DNA from: Athripsodes cinereus | Lineage: Eukaryota > Arthropoda > Insecta > Trichoptera > Leptoceridae | NCBI GenBank assembly: GCA_947579605.1 | Contig: OX388322.1 | Location: 7,750,001 to 7,814,000 of the forward strand | Direction of reading: 5' to 3' | DNA length: 64,000 nucleotides | Shown: positions 35,186 to 46,474 of the stretch, in pieces | Numbering within the stretch: the stretch's first letter is position 1 | Layout of the letters: each line of letters opens with the position of its first letter | The notes under the pieces: model-generated | The model's input: only the letters and a program-made list of their open reading frames with translations | Databases searched by the model: none | What the model was told of the DNA's origin: nothing | Translations under genes and position numbers: made by a program

Positions 35186-35227
35186 CGATAAATAAAGTCC
35201 ATCTATCCTTTTAAGTTATACCGATGC

Positions 35228-35262
35228 CAATATGACATCTGTCACAAGTAGAGTAACCAAAA
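35228..35262 (-). mobile_element. Possible family A scrap
   Basis: GATGCCAATATGACATCTGT then CACAAGTAGAGTAACC resembles the reverse of the family's GGTTACCCCACTTGTGGGAT block. Short and uncertain. Confidence 0.3.
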
Positions 35263-35289
35263 AATTAAAAGCATATATTTTTATTATTT

Positions 35290-35520
35290 TTTTTTATTCT
35301 TTTCTATACACATATGTCAGTTTAGCTGGCGGACTTATCACTTACGTAGTTTCTTCCAGACAACCAGTGCTGTCTCAATTTAGCTGAGACAGTTCTCTTC
35401 CAAACCCTGGTTGCGAAAATTCCTTACGAAACTCCGCGACCCAGCTGGGAATCGAACACAGGACCTTGATGATGCAAGTCGACTGCGATAGCCGTTGCAC
35501 CACGTGGCCGGTTATATTAA
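35290..35520 (-). mobile_element. SINE-4, tRNA-derived
   Basis: On the minus strand the element starts CCGGCCACGTGGTGCAACGG (A-box region) and has a B box TGTTCGATTCCC about 50 bp on. The body contains a CTGTCTCA...TGAGACAG hairpin, and the end is an A/T-rich tail (left edge, around 35280-35310). Single copy in this window; distinct head and body from SINE-1 to SINE-3. Confidence rests on the two boxes with correct spacing and the A-rich end. Confidence 0.65.
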
Positions 35521-35551
35521 ATCGGTGGTAACATTATGAAAGTTCATTTTT

Positions 35552-35697
35552 ATTAATATGAAAATGATAGAGTTAAACACTGTTACTTTCACTTGTATAA
35601 ATTTTTATTTTGGCAGAGGGTCCGAAAGGCCTCTGCCAAAATAAAAATTTATACAAATGAAAGTAACAGTGTTTAACTCTATCATTTTAATATTAAT
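35552..35697. repeat. 146-bp near-perfect palindrome
   Basis: 59-bp arms (35561-35619 and 35630-35688) differ at one position around a 10-nt GTCCGAAAG-type loop; pairing resumes after one mismatch out to 35552 and 35697. The inner stem is GC-rich (GGCAGAGG/CCTCTGCC). No frame, target duplication or second copy recognised. Confidence 0.85.
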
Positions 35698-35699
35698 TT

Positions 35700-37355
35700 T
35701 AAAACTGTTTTTTTTTTCATAAATAGTAGTATTACTCCGATACAGTCCATATGTCCCTTGTCAAATCAATAAAAGACAATTTTATTATTTTATAATAATA
35801 ACTATCTTCTATCTTCTCTCTGACAATTAACAATATTTTGAGACTGTTTTTGGCACAAATCATCAAAAAAAAATAGTTTTACTGAAAGAATACTTTTTTG
35901 TGAAAAATTTACAATACCTTAAAAATTTGTTGCAAAAACTATGAAAAGCGAAAAAAAAATGAGTTTTGAAGAATACGAAAGGTTTTTAAATTCTTTCAGC
36001 GCTTTAAAATATCTTTGTCTAAATTCACATTGAACATTTCTTATAAAACTTCTTCTTTCAAAAGAAAAGAAATAAACATTTGTTTTTCGATTTGATAAAA
36101 AACCGCATACTTTTTCATTACTTTTCTTGTGATACAATTTTTAGAGGTATTTGTTGAAATATTTGACCTTTGAAATACATTTCAAGTTTTATTTGAAAAT
36201 TCTTTATTCTCTTACCAATAATAATTCATCGTCAGTCTTGAGAAAAAATAATAGTTGGTACCGGATCATCTATTGTCAATAGATTAATCAAAAAACATTC
36301 ATAAAATTTTTCAAATACTCTGCTGATTTTAAGTCAAAATCGTATAATGTCATAATATTATTAAATATAAAATACAAATTAAAAATATGATGTATCAAAT
36401 TTTTTACTTTATACCTTTTGATAGACGAATTTCGGGTCTCAAATCTTAAAGTGATAGAAAATGTTGTATTGAATCATAGGATAACATATTGGTTAGTTAC
36501 AAAGTTACAATTCACTACAAAATTTCACTCTACAGACTTAACACCTATGTACAATGATGTTTTAATACATACATTTTTTTCCTTGTCCTGGTCGTATCAG
36601 GGGACCGTGCACCCATATAGAAACGTCCTCCAGATGACAGAAAGAAGTGATCTTTATGAAACTTATAATAACGTTAGACTTATACTCGTACTACGACTGT
36701 GGATTAAAAAACGTTTAATTGACGAATATATAAATCTCAATCTCTTTTCGCTTACTAAAATATTCCTTCTGACATCTTTGGTTTATGGAATTCATGATTG
36801 ATATTGTTGAACGCTTTATTCATAATACACGATGAGTATTTTAACATCTGACAACAAAATGTATTCCTAAAATGTCTTCTTACATTGATAATATATCGTT
36901 GCCATTTTAGTAGATTAATGGAATTCTGTATTCTGGGATTGAGCAAAAATATTTTACGTGATTTATGTTACCGTAAGAACTGATGAATTTGAACATATTT
37001 CATGTTACTAAATCAAGGTTTTTATGTACATATTTATTTTCTTGATTTAATTGAGCGAAACAAGTTGAAAAAAAATATAATAAAATATGATATACCTACC
37101 AATGTTATTCCCGAACATTTGATTTTTATTCAATTCCTTTTATGAAATAATTTCAAACCGGAAATTACGGGTCAGGTTATCATGATATCGATAAGGTATG
37201 AGCGGTATGACAAATATTTTATTTGGCAATAATCGAGTATCCACAAATTGTGGTATTTTTAGTAAATACTCTCAAAAAGATTTTAAAATTCAACTAAGAA
37301 AACATATCTGAGTAATATCCTAAATCGATTTGGGAATTATATAAACTCATTTGAG
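35700..37355. other. AT-rich DNA, unconvincing frames
   Basis: The longest frame, 36418-36801 (127 codons), starts at TTG and has its first ATG well inside; its translation resembles nothing I know and I treat it as chance. Confidence 0.35.
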
Positions 37356-37360
37356 TGAGC

Positions 37361-37589
37361 GGCCGGTGTAACGCGGAGGTAGCGCTCTTGCCTTTGAGTC
37401 ACGAGGTCCCGGGTTCGATTCCCAGCCAGGGCAAAATGAAGAATGACCTTTTTCAAATTGTCCTGGGTTTGAGTGTTACATGTATATGTGTTAGCGCATT
37501 GTATATATTTTTATTGTCGTGTTGATACCCATAATACAAGATTCATCTTAATTTGGGACTTGCTCGATCTGTGTGAATTGTCTATGCAT
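37361..37589 (+). mobile_element. SINE-1, full length
   Basis: tRNA-like head GGCCGGTGTAACGCGGAGGT (A-box region), B box GGGTTCGATTCCC at about 37412, then the family body: AAGAATGACCTTTTTCAAAT, TGTCCTGGGTTTGAGTGTTA, and the 3' block TTGGGACTTGCTCGATCTGT then GAATTGTCTATG. Related copies at 46223-46457, 50448-50682, 58922-59138 and 18463-18550. RNA polymerase III-type retroposon mobilised by a LINE; partner not identified. Confidence 0.85.
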
Positions 37590-37594
37590 GTTAA

Positions 37595-38930
37595 TATAAA
37601 TCAATATACATAACTTCAAATTTCTAACAACCGATCACTCAAAAAAAATATATTAATTATATTTACTAGTTCTTGAAAAAAAAAATGTAATTCATAAGGT
37701 AGTTTTAAGGTATAATCTCGTTGTAGATCAAATTCGACTCAAAACTATTAAAACAGACTTAATCATAAAATAAAAGTCAAATCTAATAATATTTGTATTT
37801 AATTATAATTATCTTTTTGAAATGTTTTGAAACCATCTTTATAAAATGATGTATAGCTTTTCTAAAGGAAAACTCCAGTGGTGAGTCTAAAACTGAAAAT
37901 AATTTGCATAGATTTATTTTGATATCCGAAAGAAAAATTGGAGTAGTTATGAAACGAAATGAATAATGTTGGTTCATATGTGGAGTACAAAACGAGTTAT
38001 ATTCTAAATAATATATTCTTGAAACTAGACGGTTTCGTTATAATATAATGGTATAAAAAATAACTCATGGTTATTTTCCAAGAAATTTGAAGAATAAAAT
38101 GTGAATGAGAAGTACTCTTTTGATATGATGTGTAATATGGAATTCGTTTTTAAATTTACTTCGTGAATATGAAGGCATTTGACTTTTATTTGTTTTCTTG
38201 AAATGAAATTAATTAAGTGTATGAAGATAATATTTACTGAATATTTTTTCTTCATAATATAAACATAATCTAAAATATATCAAACTGAGCTACGTCATTC
38301 CTCCTCCACTTTATCTCATATTGATATAATATTTTTTTCCGAGTTCAGGAAATAAACAAAGATTTTGTGGAATATTTTTCAGCTTCCTTTCTTTATTTCT
38401 CTCATCGTAAACACAATATTGTAATATTTTTTTGTGAAGATCATGGTTTAATATAGACGGAAAATTGAAACTTGCCTTCAGGCAAAAGATACACTCACGG
38501 TTCGTAGATTCAAATTAAGGAAAAAATCATTTATCATTCTCTCTCTTAGACACTGGGCAAAAAATATATTCTAGACATTTCGATATCCTTTCCCTTTAGT
38601 GAGAGAAGTGGGTTGATGTTTTTCTGTCTCTGTGATTTTGGGAGGTTATTATCTTTGAATTGTATTGAAAGGTTTAGGATTTAAGTGGGTGTACACCCAA
38701 ACGAATCTAAATAGATTTTGATTTGACAGTGGTATTGAAGAAAAGCGTGTCACTATGTGAACTAATATTTTAATTAAATTACTTATCTGCAGAATATAAT
38801 AAGACAAAAATGTATTATGAACCATGCATTTTTATTTCTGCACTGTTTATCTATTCATATCATTAATCAGTCGACTTATTACATGTAATTATCTTGAAAG
38901 TTTCTCTCTTCGTGATAATAAAAAAATTAA
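37595..38930. other. AT-rich DNA, nothing recognised
   Basis: Minus-strand frames at 37783-37977 and 38025-38255 are low-complexity. No shared repeats. Confidence 0.4.
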
Positions 38931-38935
38931 AATAT

Positions 38936-38998
38936 TCAGAATGGGTGGCAATCTCATCGCTGAATTTAAGATGTAAAATGTCTTAATTTTTCGAACTT
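38936..38998 (-). mobile_element. Family A fragment
   Basis: TTCAGAATGGGTGGCAATCT, CATCGCTGAATTTAAGATG, then TTTTTCGAAC: middle part of the family in reverse. Confidence 0.65.
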
Positions 38999-39084
38999 AA
39001 TTATTTATGAGTGTTCTGCAATTTTAAACAAGATAAAACACTGATTGACACAATATAAATGTAAGCTTTATTTATCATTTTTAA

Positions 39085-39441
39085 ACTCCTCATCCTCACT
39101 AACGGGCCCTGCTCCCTCTGAACGCCTACGTAGGTGGGCGGAGGATCTGCAAATAAGCGAACCTTTCCTAGCCTAAGAACACCTTGCTGCAGGAGGCGAT
39201 CTAGACTATAGGACATGGAAAACCCTAAATCGTCTGAGATCTGGTGTAGGAAACTGCCGCGACAACAGAGAACGATGGGGCTTCCTACAGGACGAATCCG
39301 GAGTTTGTGACTGTGGTGCAATACAGACCATGCCACACTTGTTGGAGTGTCCATTGTGCCCTGTCACATGTACTATGGAGGATATTTTTGACGCATTTCC
39401 ACCTGCTGTGCGTTTTGCACAGTACTGGAGATCAGTTTGAT
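39085..39441 (+). mobile_element. LINE ORF2 C-terminus with zinc-knuckle-like motif
   Basis: One plus-strand frame reads RRWAEDLQISEPFLA, a stop at 39174-39176, then DYRTWKTLNRLRSGVGNC (from about 39205), VCDCGAIQTMPHLLECPLC, CTMEDIF and RFAQYWRSV before the terminal stop at 39438-39440. The TW..LNR.R.G...C ... C.CG..QTM.HLL.CP pattern is typical of the C-terminal part of many non-LTR retrotransposon proteins; the Cys/His set (CDCG, H, C) is present. One in-frame stop and 5' truncation make it dead. The minus-strand frame 39001-39354 is antisense. Different from LINE-B and the RTE-like copies. Confidence 0.75.
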
Positions 39442-39444
39442 TGG

Positions 39445-40600
39445 TTTTTTTCTGGGTTTCGACACGATAAATAAATAATGTAAAAAGACAATAGGTATTA
39501 TCAAAACATGTTCAAAAATGTTCATCACATGTAATAATATTATGGAAAAAATAGGATGTCAAGAAATAATATATGTCTTATCCGTAATATTTACGAATGA
39601 TTGCCTTATACAGAACATTGCCTTTCACAGGTAGGTAATGTATTTATTCCGCGACAAATAATGCGCGCAACATTAATCCAATCCATCTTTCATAAGATAT
39701 ATAATTTTGATGGATATAGAAACTATGGTAAAATCTTATTTTCGTATGAAAACCTTTTATGAAAACAACATTATATTGTGTTTTAAATTATTTGTTTTGC
39801 TGAGACTGCGGTGCAATATCCATAAGCGATAACATTATCTGTCTCCACTACTGCAAAACGTTTAGTAGTCCGACCGAACATTTGACTCTAAACTTTGCCA
39901 ATAATTTCGCGTACATAGATAATACGGAAACTTGTATTCGAAACAGCAATTGTGGTATTGTTACTATATTACCTGATATAAGAAACTTTCAAAACACGTT
40001 TCAATATAAGTACATACGTAGAATTTAGAACGCGCTCTAGTTTCTCAATTTAAATTTTAAATAATTTATTGTTATAACAACTTCTGCATATTATTTTCTT
40101 TTATTGTTTCGAATTCTCAAAAACTTTGACAATTTTCCTGCACATGGGTGGGAACAACTCTTGAGATATTTTGTCTATATACTTTTATGCGGCTATTTAG
40201 AAACACATATCTACATGATCATTACTAAGTAAATTTGGCTAGATATGTCTTTAATTATCCGAAGAGTTAACTTGCAAGTGAATGGAGTGTGGGTTCGACT
40301 GCGACCAGCCTTCGCGACTTCGACCTCTGAGAGGATAACAAATCGCTCATATAAATTAAATATGTGTAAATTATCGTTTGTGATTAAAACATAATATGAA
40401 ATAAATAAATTAGATTAAATTGTAAAAGAAGATTCATAATAACATATGGCCGAGAAAAAAACATTTGGAAAATTAAACATCTAACCAAATATTAGAAAAC
40501 ATGTACGTGTTTGATAGATACATAATTAAGAAACATTATCAAGAATAACTTAGTATAATTATGACGCTTGAGAATAATTATAAAAATATTTTCAATAAAA
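39445..40600. other. AT-rich DNA, nothing firm
   Basis: GTGGGTTCGACTGCGACCAG near 40290 faintly resembles a B box; no other SINE feature is seen. Rest unassigned. Confidence 0.35.
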
Positions 40601-40601
40601 C

Positions 40602-40990
40602 ATGGATAACACAATAATGAGAACAACAAATAATATTAAATACTTAACGGTTAATTTTACAACAAGGATGAATGTAAATAAGTTAAGATGGTTTGGGCAC
40701 GTGGAAAGAATGAATGAGGACAGAATGACTAAGAAGATATATTTGGCTGAGAGGAATGGTGCTCGGAGACGTGGACGTCCGAGGATTAAATGGCAAGATC
40801 ATTTAAATCAAATCCTACAGGACGGTCACGTGTTGAGCACGTTGAACAGGAGAGCATGCATGAGGAATTGTATGACAGTGACGGAAGCGAAAGATGTACA
40901 TATGCAAGGATAGAAGGAAGTGGCGCTCGATCCTTTCTGCCTACCCCGCGAGGGAAGCGGCGTGATGGTATGTATGTATGTATGTATGTA
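40602..40990 (+). mobile_element. LINE-B, longest copy, RT C-terminus and (GTAT)n tail
   Basis: A frame from 40602 contains LRWFGHVERMNEDRMTKKIY, a basic RRRGRPRIKW block, QILQDGHVLS and RRACMRNCMTVTEAKDV. A small indel near 40896 shifts the frame; the true end continues as CKDRRKWRSILSAYPAR to a stop at about 40963. The copy ends in a (GTAT)n run, 40968-40990. This is the standard C-terminal region of a non-LTR ORF2 downstream of the RT domain; no catalytic residues remain. The two overlapping frames at 40786-41029 are shadows. Family members in this window: 43365-43593, 17285-17645, 16065-16155, 34432-34525 and 4214-4278. Confidence 0.8.
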
Positions 40991-40999
40991 ATTTTACAA

Positions 41000-42412
41000 C
41001 CCCACACAGCACCAGGTATAAGGGGCTAAGATTTACCATTATATACTTATTGGTTGCACACTTATTGGTTTAAGTAGTTTGTCATTCCCTCTTTTTTTCA
41101 GATACTTCACAAATAATGCAAATATTTCATTGGTTTTACTTCTTCCGGCAATGCATTGTATTATCAGCTAAGCAGAGTGGAGAAAACCTTATCTGCTTCT
41201 ATGTTCTCTTTGAATATGCTCCATTCTGAAATGATTACGCTGCCTCGTGCTCGTATAACTATGTACGTTACTGTTGAAAACCAAAATCATATTAGACTTA
41301 ATCAGCTTGTTTTGCGATTCGTATGTCATTTTGGCTTTCTCAAACTATATTAATATATCCAAATCGTATACTTGGCCAATGCGTAAACAACCGTAGCTCT
41401 AGTTAGTCTATCTAAGTTGTAAACCCCTTTGAGTGGTCGGTTCATAATTCGTTTAATATAGTTTTTGGCCTGTAAACTGCATTGCGACCGTAGGAGATCC
41501 GCTTCATCCTGCCAAATATTTTACCCTGTTTATTTACAATCACTGTGAATACTTGTACCATGAACTTATTTATTAGTATTTATGAGTATTTTATATTCTA
41601 TGAATGACATCAAAGTTTGAATATCAATACTGTTTGTAGTTACAGTATATTACGATGAACTTTATGTCAATAGTTAAATGTGCATTGGATTTTTACGAGT
41701 ATGACTGTCTTGTACTCGTAGTTTTATTATGTGCATATAACAACACTAATTTTGTTGTCTAATAAAACCACTGCAGATGCTGTCGCTTCGCTTTGTAGAT
41801 TCTGGAAGGTTGTTAAATAAGTTATGTTATTTTCAAGGTTTTTCTTAGAATCCAGTGTTCAAATGCAGTAAATAGAGTATCTTTAAATCACTTCAGAACG
41901 CAACATTTATAAAATATGTAATATAAAAATTACAAAAACTTTCAATACGAAATTTTGGTTTACATATATATGTTAGTTTTTCAAGTATTACTATTATATT
42001 TTAAGCAGTTTTGGTAACCATTAGATATTTTGTTATTGAAGTTTGCAATTATTATTCCTTAAATTAAATTGATATGCAAATCGATTAAAAATCCTTCATA
42101 TATTAAATAAGCTATGGTTAATTAAATTTTCAAAAAAAATCTGAATACCTACAATTTGAAACGATAAATCAAGAAACACGGATTCGTTTATTTTTAGCTA
42201 TTTTATTAATTTAATCAATTCTCTGTGTTTGAAACTGTTAAATGAATAATTCTGAAAGTGATGAAAAAAATAGAAAAATGAAATCAGAAAAATGGAGAGT
42301 GAAAATCGGATTGTTCTTAATATTGTCGTCAAGGAATGAAGTTAAAATTTTGTTCTATGTGTTAATACGCTAAGCTCTATCCTGCGGGAACATACTCGTA
42401 ATAAATAACATC
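41000..42412. other. AT-rich DNA, nothing recognised
   Basis: The frame at 41156-41353 has no recognisable features and no shared repeat was seen. Confidence 0.4.
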
Positions 42413-42423
42413 ATTATAGTATT

Positions 42424-42616
42424 TTATAGCAGGTATTCGAAAAAATTAAGTCATTGTACATCTTAAATTCAGCGATGAGGTTTGCCACCCATCCTGAATA
42501 TCTTGATTTTATATTGGCACGAAGAGGACAGCTTGAATGTTTCTTACATGCAGCTGGTCTGCTGGTTACCCCACTTGTGGGATATGCCGTGATGGTATAG
42601 TAGTAGTAGTAGTAGT
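42424..42616 (+). mobile_element. Family A copy with 11-bp target duplication
   Basis: 5'-truncated copy starting near GTATTCGAAAAAATTAAG and ending in a long (TAG)n tail. ATTATAGTATT stands at both 42413-42423 and 42617-42627, so this is a genuine retrotransposition event. The inner frame ...NSAMRFATHPEYLDFILA...GYAVMV is open up to the tail's TAG. Confidence 0.8.
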
Positions 42617-42630
42617 ATTATAGTATTCAG

Positions 42631-42677
42631 ATATTTTATACGAGTTATTAAAATTGTTAATAACTCGTATAAAATAT
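42631..42677. repeat. 19-bp-stem hairpin
   Basis: ATATTTTATACGAGTTATT (42631-42649) is exactly reverse-complemented at 42659-42677 with a 9-nt loop. It lies just outside the right target duplication of the family A copy, so it belongs to the target region. Confidence 0.75.
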
Positions 42678-42840
42678 TTCAAATACGTTTGCCCAACATA
42701 ATTTTTTCTTGTAGAGAGATAGCGCTGTTTGCATTTGTACGGCTCATATGTAAATTTTTATCTCTGATTATGAATCTTTTGATGTGTTCTTTTTTTTTTT
42801 AATGTATAAAAAAAGCTTATTATTAATAGCTGTTAACAAA

Positions 42841-42865
42841 TGAATAAATAAATAAATAAATAAAT
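42841..42865. repeat. (AATA)n microsatellite
   Basis: About six AATA units. Confidence 0.8.
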
Positions 42866-43253
42866 TGTAAGCTACGAGCTCTTAACTACTTTGAAAGTAA
42901 ATTTATGTTTAATTATTACGACAACCAGTGAATGTGGAATGTGATATTTTACGTTTGACAATCCGTATATAGGTAGGTACCTACTTACCTTCATTGTATT
43001 ATTATTTTATTAATGGTGTTAATATCGCTAAATAACTTTCTCAAAGTAGAAATTATTACAGTACTTGCGAAATAGGGAACTCTAATCATTACGCAAATTT
43101 CAAACTAGGTTTTTTATTTAGTTTTTATTTTGAATTTTCTTGGAATATTAATGTAACAAGAAAAAGTGACTCGATCCGTACAGCTCAAACAAACTCCTCT
43201 TCTGTATTTTGTTAGTAATGTATTTTTTTTTTGAAGGTCAAATTTATTTATTT

Positions 43254-43742
43254 ACTAGCTGACCCGGCAAACGTTGTTTTGCAATATACATTATTTATTT
43301 GCCATATACATTATATATCGACCGGAGTTGAAAATGATTGAATTACTAATATCGCTATTAAAAAGGGGTGTGAGGAAGCGCGGGCGTCCGAGAACTACAT
43401 GGCTTAAATATGTAGATCAAATTCTCAAGGACGGTCGTGTTTTGAGTAAGAGAAATCGACGTGCGTGCATGAGAAATTGTATGACTGTGGAGAAGGCGAA
43501 AGAAGTATGTAAGGACAGATCTAATTGGCGTTCCGTTCTCTCTGCCTACCCCACTTAGGATACGGCGTGAGGGAATAGATAGATAGATAGATAGCTATTA
43601 AAAAAAGGGTTGATGGTAGAAGCGTGAAAATTTAGGGCTGTATGTAGGTATTTTTAATACCTCATCATAAAAAAGTAAAAATAAAAAAAAATGCAATAAA
43701 AAAAGGGCTGGACCACCCTTAACTTTTAAGGGTATGAAAAAA
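43254..43742 (-). mobile_element. Helitron-like 3' end, interrupted by a LINE
   Basis: On the minus strand the element ends ...GTTTGCCGGGTCAGCTAGT, the same type of CTAG terminus as the two large Helitrons (GCCGGGCCAGCTAGT). Its body runs from 43254 to about 43353 and resumes from 43605 (AAAGGGTTGATGGTAGAAGC, then GGGCTGGACCACCCTTAAC), a block I recall as common next to such ends in Lepidoptera. The LINE-B at 43365-43593 splits it. The far end is not defined. Confidence 0.65.
43365..43593 (+). mobile_element. LINE-B copy nested in a Helitron-like element
   Basis: A 229-bp 5'-truncated insertion flanked by GCTATTAAAAA at 43354-43364 and 43594-43604. The frame reads KRGRPRTTWLKYVDQILKDG, RRACMRNCMTVEKAKEVCKD and WRSVLSAYPT then a stop, and the copy ends in a (GATA)n tail. 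The frame is intact over this stretch, so the insertion is younger than most others here. The upstream part of the 94-codon frame (43274-43364) is host sequence. Confidence 0.85.
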
Positions 43743-43743
43743 A

Positions 43744-43915
43744 CTGGTCCAACAACACCAAAGGCCCTCTCATAGAAGTAAGACTTACCGACTCTATTAG
43801 GCTCGGTCAGTCTATTCACAGCCAGTTCCGAAGAGCGCAGAGGTCTTCTAGTAGTTGAGTCAAGGGGACAAAGCTCTGTGAGGCACGATCGTGTGGTCGT
43901 TAAACCTCACGCATA
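43744..43915 (-). mobile_element. LINE-E fragment
   Basis: Minus-strand translation gives TRRPLRSSELAVNRLTEPNR then GKSYFYERAFGVV in one frame, nearly the same as 14885-15185. The C-terminal SFRSKLK block is missing: the fragment stops at CCAACAACACCAAAGG where the Helitron-like body begins. Cleaner than the other two copies. Confidence 0.65.
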
Positions 43916-43917
43916 AG

Positions 43918-44062
43918 ACAATTCAGCGATGAAGCATGCCACCCATCCTGAATGATTCAATTTTGATTGGTACGCATGGGACGACGTGCATGTTTATTAT
44001 ATGCAGGGTGTCCACTGGCCACCCCATTTGCGTGTAAACCGTGATGCTATAGAAAGATAGAT
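43918..44062 (+). mobile_element. Family A, diverged
   Basis: AATTCAGCGATGAAGCATGC, CACCCATCCTGAATGATTC and ATGTTTATTATATGCAGGGT are present; the internal frame is broken. Confidence 0.65.
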
Positions 44063-44064
44063 TG

Positions 44065-44929
44065 AAAATGTAATTGGTTTTAATAAATGTATTGTAAAGC
44101 ATTAGTAAATTAAGAGTTTACGCACTAAATTTTTAATGGGCAAAGTCACACTCTTAAAACAATTAGCTCATTTGAAGTCAAGGCAAATTCTTAAAATATA
44201 ATTTTCATAATATTTGCTAAAACGTCATTTTTCTTTATTTTAATAGCTTTTTATCGATTCGACAAACAAAACTGTTTTTTAATCCATTTGTTTAAAGAAA
44301 TGATCTTGAAATATAAAATTCGTGAACATTTTATATAAACAAATCGAATTCTTTACTTTACGATTCCATAAACAATCATTATTTAAATAGCTTCTCCCTA
44401 TATCACTGAAGAGAAATACATAGGTAATATAAATTAACATTTGTATGATTGTTCGACCCAATTTCCTCTGTAATGAACGGAAACTGTGTATTTGTATATT
44501 ATTCTCCGTTGTAATAACCAAATACGAGATCAGGCCACCATTAATCAAAAATACAACTCAGATAATCGTTAATCAGTGGACGAAAAAGTTAATTTCATGC
44601 TCGTTTTCTACAAGTTATAGTAAATTATTGCACTTAATTTAATGCGCTAAAAAATAAAATAGGACTATTATAGCGAAAAAGTCGAGAACTAAAAAAACGT
44701 CTTCCAGCTTGTTTTCAATAAAAAGTACCTGCGATGAGTATACCAAATCTTTGAAAAATCACTTGAGGTTCCCCTATCCAGAAAAAGCAATATACTTTTT
44801 GTGCAATTTAACAGACGTTTATAGATGTTATCGAAATTTTGACGTCTTAATAAGTTAATTAAGTTAATTAAATCATTAATCCGTTTATCGTTAATGTCGA
44901 GCTCTGCCAAACACACCAAATGATAATAT
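44065..44929. other. AT-rich DNA, nothing recognised
   Basis: Frames on both strands at 44279-44642 and 44689-44919 overlap and show no domain. Short TTAAGTTAATTAAGTTAATT duplication near 44850. Confidence 0.4.
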
Positions 44930-45273
44930 ATCTAATATATAAAAGGAAGACGTGTGTGTTACAACACTTATAACTCAAGAATGGCTGTACCGATTTGAAT
45001 GATCTCTGATTTGTTGGATTCTTCTCCGCCCGGATTAAACTATAGGCTATTAAAACATCTTACAAATTCACGGGAAGAAACAATATGAAGAAAATTATTT
45101 GCGCCATACATTTTTAATTTCAAAAATAAAAACAATATGGAGAGTCCATACGCTATTAGCGCCCCCACGTCGCCTGTTGCATTGTGCTAAAATAATCCGT
45201 AGGTTCTGCTATATTAAGAACCAAATTACTATAACTAATATGAACGAAATGTGTACTAATATTTGTTTACTAT

Positions 45274-45695
45274 AATTCGGTAGTTACATGGCAATAGGTT
45301 GTATCTCACTAAAACATAATTTTACAGGAGAGCAAAAACAAAGTTTGCAAAACAGATATTTCAGCCAAATTTCGAGCATTATATATCAAAATGAAGGTAA
45401 TTATTATTTCTACAAGATAGATGTAACATTCTCTTAATAATTTCTTCTACAAGATGTATGTAACATTCACTAAATAATTTCTTGCAGTTTAAAAATATTT
45501 GAGTTTTTTTGCCATGTTGAAGAAAACACTCTTTCTACATGTCAATAAGTGACGTCTTTTCTCTCTTTATTCTGACTATAAAGAGACATATCCTTTTGCC
45601 ACATCAAATATTACACTATTTTGAGCATTTTATGGAACAAACTTGAAAACGCAAAAAATGCGAGATACAACCTATTGCCATGTAACGACCGAATT
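45274..45695. repeat. Nested inverted-repeat element in Helitron (left)
   Basis: AATTCGGTAGTTACATGGCA then ATAGGTTGTATCTC (45274-45307) is reverse-complemented at 45662-45695 with one mismatch. About 350 bp between. Mirror copy 51210-51631. Confidence 0.7.
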
Positions 45696-46222
45696 ATTCG
45701 ACTAATATTTATGTATCGATAGATATTCTGTCACATAAATGTGGACGTGCACAGATTATATTTGAAATTGTATTTTATTTTTGCAGATGGAAAATTATTA
45801 TTGAACCAAAAATTGTGCTATTAAAGATGAAAATAAGAATGTGTTCATGTAGGTAGTTCTGATGCAAGATTGTGTAGTGAAATTTGCAGACAGAGAAGAA
45901 AAATTACGAAGAAAATTATTTACGCCGTACATTTTTAATTTCAATAAAAAATGCAATATGGAGAATTATACAAAATCAACAATGAATGATAATTTTTCTA
46001 TACATTCTCAAATTAGAATCGTTATCCATACAATTTAACATCTGTAGTTCTGATATTTCAATTTTTAAAAAATCATGGAAAGAATTTTTATAAATTTTAA
46101 ATGAATAGGTAAAATCTACCTGAAAAAAAAAATAGTACCTACATACATAATTATATTACGTACTGTAGATAATTTATAAATAAATCTGAGTTAAGTATAA
46201 TTGTTCAACATAAATTGTTCAT

Positions 46223-46457
46223 GTCGGCCGGTGTGGCGCGGAGCTCTTTCCTTTGAGTCACGAGGTCCCGGGTTCGATTCCCGGACAGGGCAAAGGGAAG
46301 AATGACCTTTTTCAAATTGTCCTGGGTCTGGGTGTTACATATATATGTATTTGTATATAGTGCATTGTATATGTGTGTATCGTCGCGTTAGTACCTACCC
46401 ATAATCAAGATTCATCTAAGTTTGGGACTAGCTCGATGTGTGTGAATTGTCTATGTA
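46223..46457 (+). mobile_element. SINE-1 inside the left Helitron
   Basis: Head GTCGGCCGGTGTGGCGCGGA with a deletion before the CTCTTTCCTTTGAGTCACGA block, B box GGGTTCGATTCCC, then the full body and 3' GAATTGTCTATGTA followed by A's. The deletion is shared with the right-hand copy (50448-50682), so it predates duplication of the Helitron. Confidence 0.85.
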
Positions 46458-46474
46458 AAAAAAATGAATGTAAT

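Noticed and set aside
36418..36801. 127-codon plus-strand frame
   Set aside because: It starts at TTG, has no known domain or neighbouring gene structure, and this length is expected by chance in 128 kb of two-strand AT-rich sequence.
46223..46300. tRNA gene (also at 37361, 59060-59138 and 62041)
   Set aside because: A and B boxes are present, but each is fused to the same downstream body in several copies and shows no clean cloverleaf end; these are SINE heads.
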